Assembly: GCF_037042905.1 (NCBI RefSeq)
Contig: NC_087249.1
Span: forward strand, 53,350,901-53,414,900
Length of the DNA: 64,000 nt
DNA from: Lytechinus pictus
Taxonomy: Eukaryota; Echinodermata; Echinoidea; Temnopleuroida; Toxopneustidae
Direction: 5' to 3'
Part shown: positions 56,613 to 64,000 of the stretch, piece after piece
Layout: each line of letters opens with the position of its first letter
Numbering within the stretch: the stretch's first letter is position 1
Notes under the pieces: model-generated
The model's input: the letters and a program-made list of their open reading frames with translations, nothing else
Told to the model about the DNA's origin: nothing
Databases searched by the model: none
Program-made: the position numbers and the translations under genes

Positions 56613-57335
56613 ATTCCCATGTAATGAAGAACGTAAGAAGAGTGTATTCCAAACCATCTCACTCACACATTTGCATATCGTCCATGTTAGGCATCATAAT
56701 TGTTGTTCAGTGAAATGAGGGGAAAGACATTTTACCTTTGAAATTTGTATATGCCAAACCTTTTTTTAATGTCTAATTTTCATTAATTACAGTGTTCATA
56801 TATGTTCACTTTTCTTTATTATTAAAAACCGCTTGTTTTTTCACGGCAGATTTTGCTTACAAAAAAGTTGTTTAGTCGTCAATATCTACGAAAAATAAAA
56901 TATAATACCTAAAGGATACAATAGGGCCTCTGGTCTAGAGACAAGGACAAAATGCAATTAGATTATTGAAATTCTGAAAGGACAATTACCTGTGTGAGGA
57001 TATGATATTCATAATAATGTTGAAGGTAAATCCTATATTCATTTTCAACAGATATTCCTGAATATTGTCATTGTTTTTGTCTTTTCATTCTGCCTGCAAT
57101 GCACATCTTCGGCTTTTGAACTCCTTATTACTGCATTAACACGAAGATGACCATGATGACGGAAAACATTCATATAACAGAGCATGAAACAAAATAAACT
57201 AATTTCTATTTGTCAACAATATAGGGCCTACAAGTGTAAATTATAAATAATATATATCTATTTTTTTTACAATACTGAATGACAACAAAGATATACAATC
57301 AACATCACCAGGACATGCAGGATCTATACAAAAAG

Positions 57336-59912
57336 CTAGGATATGCCGAATTTTACGGGTAAATTATCTGTTTTTCCATTACTAAAGGCGATTGTCCATG
57401 AATAATCCTCTATGGATGGTAGTTTTGGCAAATCCCCTCGACCACATTCACAAGATTTTGGTTTATTCGTCCAACAAATTCTCGATGACATTGTCCTTAT
57501 AGGAAAGAATGTACGGTTACGCAGCAGAACCGACGGTTGTCTTACTGCGGTAGATGTACCGACCGTAGGATCACCAGACGAAGATGTTGACGATGACGTC
57601 AAAGATGAGGACAATGTAGCCGTTAACGTGACATTTGGCGACTTCACACTAGTTCTTACTGTACTTTCTGTGCTATTTTGAGAAAATGGTTCTGTAGAAA
57701 CCATTTCATTTGTTGAAATGGTTGACGTACTAAAAAATTGATATTTTGATGAATCTTGATTTGTTACAGATGTAAAAGTTGGGCCAACCGTTGCCATATC
57801 TGGAGAATCGATTATCGTAGTTTGAATCGCTATGTCAGTTATATTTGTATAATCAACGGTTGGTTTTGACGATGATGTTGACGATACAGAGGCATTTCCG
57901 GCAACCGCGTTCGTGACGCTGTCGACAAACGTTGGATTTATCATAGTAGTAGTCGGAATTCGTGATGAAGTGTTGTTCTTTAGTCGACGATGATCTGTTG
58001 GTTTCTTAGTTAACTTTGTTTTCGATCGAGGTGTGGTAAGACTTATTGCACCAGACCTAGTATCAGTTGTAGATTCTTCGACGGTCGTGTCTTTTGTAGG
58101 TGTAATCTCTGGGACATGCGTCGAATTAGTAATGTATTCTATATCAGTGACAACACTATACGTGTCTGTCGTTGGATGTGGTCCTATTGTTACACCTTCT
58201 ACAGAAGAGGAAGATGGATAAGGTGATGACTTGTTTGTCGTCTTTGAATATTCTCTAGATGGGTAGAGTTCAAGCGTTTCAGAGGTTACAATAGCTGTCG
58301 TGATATACCTGTCATCAACTGTTGTTGAGGTTTTCAAAGATGTTGTCTCTGAAGAATACTGAGTGCGTTGCAGTGTAGAATTGGCTAAAGGTGTTGTTTG
58401 TTCGGTTGTTACAGTTTCCCCAGCACTAGCTTTTTGAGAGTGAAGTTCGGCCGTTGCATACTCTGTGATTAAGGTGCTTGGCTCAAATACCGAAGATACA
58501 GACTCAGTTGGAGCAAGTTTGGTAGGTTGCATTGTGGTTAAAGATGTTGTCATTATGGCAATCCTGTTGGTTGATAGTTGTACTTTCATCGTTGCAGTTT
58601 CGCTTTTCGGTAACACTGTTTGATCTATTAAGCGTGCGATCGTCGTCATTTTGTCAGATTGCGATATGCTCTTTGTTGTCGGGTTGGGCGTGTACACCGT
58701 GGTGTCTGTCCTGATAGATGTACCTACGACGGGCGTGTCTGTTGTAGGAGCATTCGCGTTTGTCAATGAGGAGGGACTATTTGTTTCAAAGGCAGGTGTG
58801 TCAGTTATGAAGCCGGGCGTTTGTGATTTCACAGAAGTCTCTTCTTTTGTAAAAGAAGGTGTTTCTGTCGAGTCCTCTGTGGAAATGGGCGTGTCTGCTT
58901 CGGATGTAAGTATGGCTACAGTAGAGGTATGTATGTGCGTTGCTGTGGAGGCAATAGGCATGTTAGAGGTAAGTTTGTCAGTTATGGTGATGGGCGTATT
59001 CGATTTCAAGGACGTTTCTACGGTAGATGACGGTGTTTGTGAAAGACTCTCTGTGGACATGGTGATTGTGGGTGGAAGTGTATCCATGGATGTTGCCGTG
59101 GAGGACGTATCTGTTTTAAGGGTGAATGTGTCAGTTTTGAAGGTGGCCGTTTCCGATGTCAATAGAGACGCATTCATTGTAGATGGACGTGTCTCTGCAG
59201 TGGAGGTAGTTACTCGTGGTGTAGAAGACTGACCCTCGGTGGATGTGGGCGTGTATGTTTTGGATGGAATTACTGTTGCTACTGGGGTATGCACGTGTGC
59301 TCCTATGGAGAGCATGAGTGTTGTAGATGTTGGTTTGTCAGTTGTTAGGTTTGATGTTTTCATCGTGAAGGATTGTGTGTCTTGTGTGGAGGTAGTCGTT
59401 AGTGGTGTACCAGATTTGTCCTCTCTTTCGCTGGGCGTCTCTGTTGTCGAGACATGTTGGACAGTTCTGGAAAGTGATTCGTGTGTTTCCGAAGCATGTA
59501 TGCTCAAAGTAGAGTTGGGTGTGATCACAGTAGAGATTGGCGTTTCCGTAGTAGTGATGGGTGTTCTCGTAATAGAGGTGGTTGTATCAGAACTAGAGGT
59601 TGGCACGCTTGAAGTCGTGGTTGGCGTGCTAATAATAAAGATGTGTGTATCCGTAGAAGAGGTGTGTGTGTTAGGAATGGGCGTCTGGGTGCTCGTAGTA
59701 GAGGTGGGTGTGTCCGTTTTAGAGGAGGGTGTGTTCGTAAGAGAGGTGGGCAATTTAGAGGTAGGCGTGTTCGTTGGTGTTTCCACGTTAACCGTAGAAG
59801 AAGACATTGTTTCTGTTGATTTACTTGATGCTATCGTCGTGGTGAACCGTGTCTGGGGTACAGGACCTCTCCCGATAGGCCTCCACCACCATGGATAACC
59901 TGTCGGCAGAAT
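57336..59912 (-). CDS. DSL-mucin gene exon: Ser/Thr-rich region and C-terminus
   Basis: A single 2,577-bp exon after cctcttccag. It starts ILPTGYPWWWRPIGRGPVPQ, then about 780 residues of Thr/Ser/Pro-rich degenerate repeats typical of a heavily O-glycosylated mucin, with scattered N-glycosylation sequons. The last 60 residues change character, with three cysteines and CECGRGDLPKLP, and stop at TAG 57336-57338. Long open frames on the opposite strand here are shadows of the biased codon use. Confidence 0.88.
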   Translation of the reverse strand: MLPTGYPWWWRPIGRGPVPQTRFTTTIASSKSTETMSSSTVNVETPTNTPTSKLPTSLTNTPSSKTDTPTSTTSTQTPIPNTHTSSTDTHIFIISTPTTTSSVPTSSSDTTTSITRTPITTTETPISTVITPNSTLSIHASETHESLSRTVQHVSTTETPSEREDKSGTPLTTTSTQDTQSFTMKTSNLTTDKPTSTTLMLSIGAHVHTPVATVIPSKTYTPTSTEGQSSTPRVTTSTAETRPSTMNASLLTSETATFKTDTFTLKTDTSSTATSMDTLPPTITMSTESLSQTPSSTVETSLKSNTPITITDKLTSNMPIASTATHIHTSTVAILTSEADTPISTEDSTETPSFTKEETSVKSQTPGFITDTPAFETNSPSSLTNANAPTTDTPVVGTSIRTDTTVYTPNPTTKSISQSDKMTTIARLIDQTVLPKSETATMKVQLSTNRIAIMTTSLTTMQPTKLAPTESVSSVFEPSTLITEYATAELHSQKASAGETVTTEQTTPLANSTLQRTQYSSETTSLKTSTTVDDRYITTAIVTSETLELYPSREYSKTTNKSSPYPSSSSVEGVTIGPHPTTDTYSVVTDIEYITNSTHVPEITPTKDTTVEESTTDTRSGAISLTTPRSKTKLTKKPTDHRRLKNNTSSRIPTTTMINPTFVDSVTNAVAGNASVSSTSSSKPTVDYTNITDIAIQTTIIDSPDMATVGPTFTSVTNQDSSKYQFFSTSTISTNEMVSTEPFSQNSTESTVRTSVKSPNVTLTATLSSSLTSSSTSSSGDPTVGTSTAVRQPSVLLRNRTFFPIRTMSSRICWTNKPKSCECGRGDLPKLPSIEDYSWTIAFSNGKTDNLPVKFGIS

Positions 59913-62757
59913 CTGGAAGAGGAAAAAACAAAATATATCCCATCACGTTATTTGAATGGATAGCATTCCAAAACAACGTTAGAATTAGTATTTCGGGCAG
60001 ACAGGATCGAGGGTATCCAAGAAAACAAATAGTTTTCCGGGGGGAGTAAATTCGGCCCTCACACGGCCCTGCTTGTAACAATATAAGGAAAAAGTTCTTT
60101 GTCGAAAGCGGTTAAAATCAAAAGGTTAAAAGTATACATTTTTTATTTTCAGACAATACTGGTAATATAAGCCTCTATTCCAGTAAACATGTCCGCATGC
60201 AGCGTTTTTTCTTTCAAAACCTTATTTTTTTTTACACCAGAGTCTAATTTGCAATAGATCCTTTGCTTTCAACCTTAAAATGCAAATCAATAAGTAAACG
60301 TTCTTTCCTGGTAAGCTAGAGCGCTACAATCCCTCGCAGGCTTTATATTTTCGAAAACTTTACATACTTAGTGTTAGACAAATCCTGAACTATGAAATCG
60401 GTTAATGTTTCTGAGACGTTTGTAGAAATTTAGGAACTGAATGTGAACGCACCCGTCTTTGGCAGTTGTAACCTGTGTAACCTGGGAGACAAATCATTTG
60501 ACCCGTATTGGGATCGCAGGTGTACCGGTCATAGAACGTAGGAGCTCGGCAGTACACTTGACACAAGTCACCGTAATAGTCTCGTTGACAGTATACAGAA
60601 TACCTCAAGCCCAGCCTGAAAGTAAGGAAGCAAAAAAGCAATAATAAGGTGGAAATCGAATCAAACTAAAGAGTGACAGATGTAAGGGGCATCGCCGATT
60701 ATTCCTAACCTTTCCCACCTCAATCAAGCAGGGAACAAAGAGAGTGACAGATTGAGTTCTTTTGTACAATTAAAGAATAACCCACCTCAAAACATCCATC
60801 CTATCATGACAATTCAGTTTCACCAAATTAGGTTGTAAAAGAATTAAAAAAATATATGAAAATATAGGAAAAGTAGATTTCATTAACTTAGTGTTCACCT
60901 TGAGTGGGTTCGGTGGTTACTGGAGACAAACACTTCGTTGGCAGGTAAATAGTGGCATTTCATATTATGTTACGTGTTATTAATAAGCAACAACAAATTA
61001 CAACAATAATGTACAAATTGAAAAATAACAATGGCATGGGGGGACAGCAATTTTTTTTAGTCACTTAGTGAAGCGCGCTCAGTTGCCAGGTATACTGACT
61101 TAATAGAGACATTTTAAGGACAGTACCATTAAATGGATCATATATTGCGAGCGCGAAGCCCGAGCTGAAAATTTTCGATATTCAGACCTAAAAAGGGACT
61201 TTATAAGCAATTTTTGGTAATCATGATACGTACCTATCTCGCTAAACAAACAATATAAGCGCGAAGCACGAGTTGAAAATTTTGTATATATATTGACCCC
61301 AAACAGGGACATTTTAAGGACCATATTTTAGGAATCCATAAAGAGTATACATATCTCCCCATAGTCATCTAACATGTCTAATGCGAGTGCCAAGCGTTTG
61401 CTGATTTTGTTACTTTTAAACACATGAAGCACTTGTAGTAATTGTAGTCCTGATAAACATACGCATCTCACTCATCAAATTTTGCGAGCGCGAAGCAAGA
61501 GCTGAAAATTTAGGAAATTCAGATCTGAAAAGGGGCATTCTAAGGCTTGTTTAAAATCCAGATCAGAAAAAGGGCAATTTTTAAGGACTGATTTTAGGAA
61601 TTCGTGAAGAGCAAACATATCTCACCAACCCACTAATGCGAACTTAAGCACGGACAGGAAATGTTTTATATAATATTAATACCTTAAAATGGGGCAATCA
61701 CTTTAAGTAGCCATGAAAAAAAAGCAAATGTCACTACATAAACAATAATAACTCTAATTGCGAGGAAATATATTTGGTGTGTATTGACTTGAAAACGGGA
61801 GGTTTTAGTACAACATGATTATATATTTCGTTAAACAGACAATACAAGCAGGAACAATGAAGACAAAGGCCCTGAGCAATTATGTTTCATAAATTTATGA
61901 AAAAATGTTTCTTATGTAATATAACATAATTATAATATAATGTATCATTGTAATGAACAATAATTTCGTCTTTCCCACTACGTTTCTCTTCCTTTTTTCT
62001 TCTTTTTCTCCTCCCCTTTTTTGCAAGCCGATTGGAGGGGGGGGCACGTGCCCCCATGACCCCCGTTGTTACGCCACTGACAATAACAATAATAATAACA
62101 ACAATAATAACAATAATAATAATAACAAAGATAATGATACTAATACTGATGATACTAATATAATTTAAAAAGGATGATGACTTGGACATAATAATTGTTA
62201 TGATTATAGAATGACCGTATATCAGTGAATCAATTATTCGCGTAGTAATCTACACCATTGATTCTATGGTATATTTTTTGAGAGAATATAAGTGAATAAA
62301 ATGTCCGTGGAATGGACGTTTTAAAAAATGAATATAAGAATCTGGTTGAAAAATTGAAAATAAATATTTTGAACCTCGATCAAAAAGAAGTCCCATACTA
62401 TTATGAATCTGGGATATAATATGCAGGGTTGTCACACGGTCAAGCTACGCACACTGCAATCTTCTTAAATCGTTATGTTTTAAAAAAATACAACCTTCTT
62501 CATATATATTTTTCTGGTTAAATATTGTTTATACTTTCTTTGTTATTTTGTATTCAAAAAGTTGCGGGAACAATAAATGAAACCAAATATCCTTACCTTA
62601 CACCGTATCTGACAAGGAACCAATAGTACCATTTAGCGTTTACTTCAATCCTTGCTGGGCTGAACTCCTTAACAACTAGTGTATACTCGATCACCTGATC
62701 ATTACCGTAGCCCCACTCACCGACGTCTTTCACGCTAATCGTCACTCGAACTCGACC
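57336..62757 (-). CDS. DSL-domain protein with mucin-like region and RGD motif, 5' partial, 3 exons in window
   Basis: Exons on the - strand: 62597-62757, 60453-60615, 57336-59912, joined in phases 2 and 0. Exon a encodes a strand-rich segment (VRVTISVKDVGEWGYGNDQV) ending KWYYWFLVRYGVR, where Notch ligands have the end of their N-terminal domain. Exon b is a DSL domain with the spacing C-x8-C-x3-C-x10-C-x8-C-x8-C and the YYG signature. Exon c gives 858 residues, close to half Ser/Thr by eye, with TPT/STxTP repeats, then a basic Cys-containing end with CECGRGDLPKLP. There are no EGF repeats, membrane segment or hydrophobic tail, so it looks secreted. DSL is the Notch-binding module of Delta/Serrate ligands; a Notch role here is only an inference. 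Further 5' exons lie beyond the window. Confidence 0.88.
60453..60615 (-). CDS. DSL-mucin gene exon: DSL domain
   Basis: A 163-bp exon after gcttccttactttcag and before gtgcgt. It encodes RYSVYCQRDYYGDLCQVYCR, then YTCDPNTGQMICLPGYTGYN and CQRR. All six DSL cysteines, the YYG motif and the GYTG turn are present; Delta has GWTG, and aromatic Tyr replaces Trp here. Confidence 0.92.
61130..61860 (+). repeat. Degenerate tandem units with GCGAGCGCGAAGC
   Basis: The phrase tgcgagcgcgaagcacgagctgaaaatttt, given here as two parts (tgcgagcgcgaagc and gagctgaaaatttt), recurs near 61145, 61258 and 61482. It is decayed near 61385 and 61640, and aaaaaggggcattttaagga lies between. Single pieces also lie near 46386 and 46508. 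Confidence 0.65.
62080..62130 (+). repeat. (AAT/AAC)n microsatellite
   Basis: About 50 bp of aataacaat-type triplets, giving a poly-Asn open frame that is an artefact. Confidence 0.85.
62597..62757 (-). CDS. DSL-mucin gene exon: end of N-terminal domain
   Basis: A 161-bp exon between ttatcgtacag and gtaagg. It encodes GRVRVTISVKDVGEWGYGND, then VIEYTLVVKEFSPARIEVNA and KWYYWFLVRYGVR. It joins the DSL exon through a split Arg codon. The position just before DSL fits the MNNL/C2-like domain of Notch ligands, but the sequence is divergent. Confidence 0.75.
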
Positions 62758-62876
62758 CTGTACGATAAAACATGGCAAACATATTAATTCTATAATGACA
62801 TGAATGAAGTACCAACATACGTCTGTAGAGTGCTGACGCCCTCTACATTGGTTCAAATCGAGTGCTGAAATCTATT

Positions 62877-63484
62877 AAAGGTCAAGTCCACCCCAGAAAA
62901 ATAGCGATTTGAATAAATAGAGAAAAATCAAACTAGCATAATGCTGAAAATTTCATCAAAATCGGATGTAAAATAAGAAAGTTATGACATTTTTAAGTTT
63001 CGCTTACTTTTCACAAAACAGTGATGTGCGCAACTTAGTGATATGCAAATGAGACAGTCGATGATGTGTATCACTCACTATTTCTTTTGTTTTTTATTGT
63101 TTGAGTTATACAATATTTCATTTTTTACAGATTTGACAATAAGGACCAACTTGACTGAACCATATATTATTAAACAATGCTAATTCCACATGTTCAGTGA
63201 GGAATTAATCGTTGATTCACTTGACAATGGGGAGAAAATTAGAATATTTCATATTTCCTAATGATAAAATACAAAAGAAATAGTGAGTGGATGACGTCAT
63301 CAGTCGTCTCATTTGCATACCGACAGGATGTGCATATAACTGTTTTGTGAAATTAAACGAATCTTTAAAATGTCATAACTTTCTTATTTTACATCCGATT
63401 TTGATGACATTTTCAGTGTTATGCTTGATGGATTTTTTCTCTTTTTATTCAAATTACTTTTTGTTGGGGTGGACTTGTCCTTTA
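62877..63484 (+). mobile_element. MITE family D copy 3
   Basis: Starts aaaggtcaagtccaccccag and ends ttggggtggacttgtccttt. Complete, 608 bp. Immediately followed by another copy in the same orientation. Confidence 0.86.
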
Positions 63485-64000
63485 AGGTCAAGTCTGCCTC
63501 AAAAAATATTGATATGAATCAATAGAGAAAATCAGACAAGCAAAATGCTAAAAAAATCATCAAAATCGGATGTAAAATAAGAAAGTTATGACATTTTAAA
63601 GTTTCGCTTATTTTTCACAAAATAGTTATATGCACAATTTAGTCAAATGCAATGAGAGAATCGATGATGGCCCTCACTCACTCATTAATACAAAAAAACT
63701 CACTATTTCTTTTGTTTTGTTTGAATTATACAATATTTCAATTTTTTTCAGATTTGACAATAAGGACAAACTTGACTGAACCATACAATGTTAAACAATG
63801 GTAATTCCATTTGTTCAGGGAAAAATAAGACTTTGTTTCACAGGAAAATTTTGATAAAATTGGAATATTTCATATTTCATATAATAAAATACCAAAGAAA
63901 TAGTGAGTGATGTCATCAGTTCCCTCATTTGCATACCGACCGGGATGTGCATATAACTGTTTTGTAAAATGAAGCGTGTTGGATTTTTTCTTTTTATTCA
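63484..64000 (+). mobile_element. MITE family D copy 4, cut by the window end
   Basis: Starts aaggtcaagtctgcctcaaa directly at the end of copy 3 and runs beyond the window. Shares caaaatcggatgtaaaataa and cctcatttgcataccgaccg. Confidence 0.83.

Larger units (their letters stand above)
52959..57335. other. Region between the Reeler and DSL-mucin genes
   Basis: Includes the presumed promoter and 5' UTR of the Reeler gene (just above 52958) and the 3' UTR of the DSL gene (below 57336). A TTTATT at 56815-56820, AATAAA on the - strand, is a candidate poly(A) signal. MITEs at 53501, 54337 and 54607 and a SINE at 56385. Nothing else recognised. Confidence 0.5.
59913..62596 (-). other. Introns of the DSL-mucin gene
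   Basis: 59913-60452 is plain sequence with no feature seen. 60616-62596 holds the degenerate GCGAGCGCGAAGC units, a G-rich stretch at 62030 and an AAT/AAC microsatellite; no further exon. Confidence 0.55.

Noticed and set aside
58651..59898. Two + strand open frames of 193 and 219 codons (Val-rich)
   Set aside because: They are the reverse complement of the Thr/Ser-rich mucin exon; the phase-joined DSL exon fixes the - strand as the real one.

Overview
The window looks like animal nuclear DNA, most likely from an echinoderm and probably a sea urchin. It is AT-rich, its genes are split into small exons by introns full of short inverted-repeat transposons and SINEs, and TACATGTA and TAGGCCTA palindromes are frequent in the left part. 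The species assignment is an inference. The gene structures come from reading splice signals, phase continuity and protein similarity by eye.

Left half, + strand (about 3.5 to 36.7 kb): the 3' part of a WWC-family gene (KIBRA, an upstream Hippo-pathway scaffold). Nineteen phase-compatible exons give 1,029 residues and a stop. They run from the linker before the second WW domain through coiled coil, a Pro/Gln/Ser-rich region, a C2 domain and the conserved C-terminal motifs to a -TSEL C-terminus. The exon for the first WW domain was not found and must lie upstream of the window. A long 3' UTR without transposons seems to end near 36.75 kb.

Middle (37.2 to 40.9 kb): a 3.7-kb degenerate GAT/GGT array with large internal duplications. 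A smaller one lies at 46.7 kb.

Right half, - strand: two genes. One is a complete four-exon gene (52,958 down to 42,712) for a 203-residue Reeler-domain protein with a signal peptide and a hydrophobic tail; it converges on the WWC gene. The other is a gene missing its 5' end (62,757 down to 57,336) that encodes the end of an N-terminal domain, a clear six-cysteine DSL domain (the Notch-ligand module), then an 858-residue Ser/Thr-rich mucin-like stretch with an RGD motif near the C-terminus. It has no EGF repeats and no membrane segment in the window.

Transposons: at least ten families of non-autonomous inverted-repeat elements, several in two to four copies, some nested or abutting. There are also tRNA-derived SINEs and a 1.1-kb terminal-inverted-repeat element with internal tandem units that each carry a nuclear-receptor-type direct repeat. 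No transposase gene was seen. The most unusual finding is the DSL-mucin-RGD architecture; next is a WWC protein whose second coiled-coil block appears to be absent.
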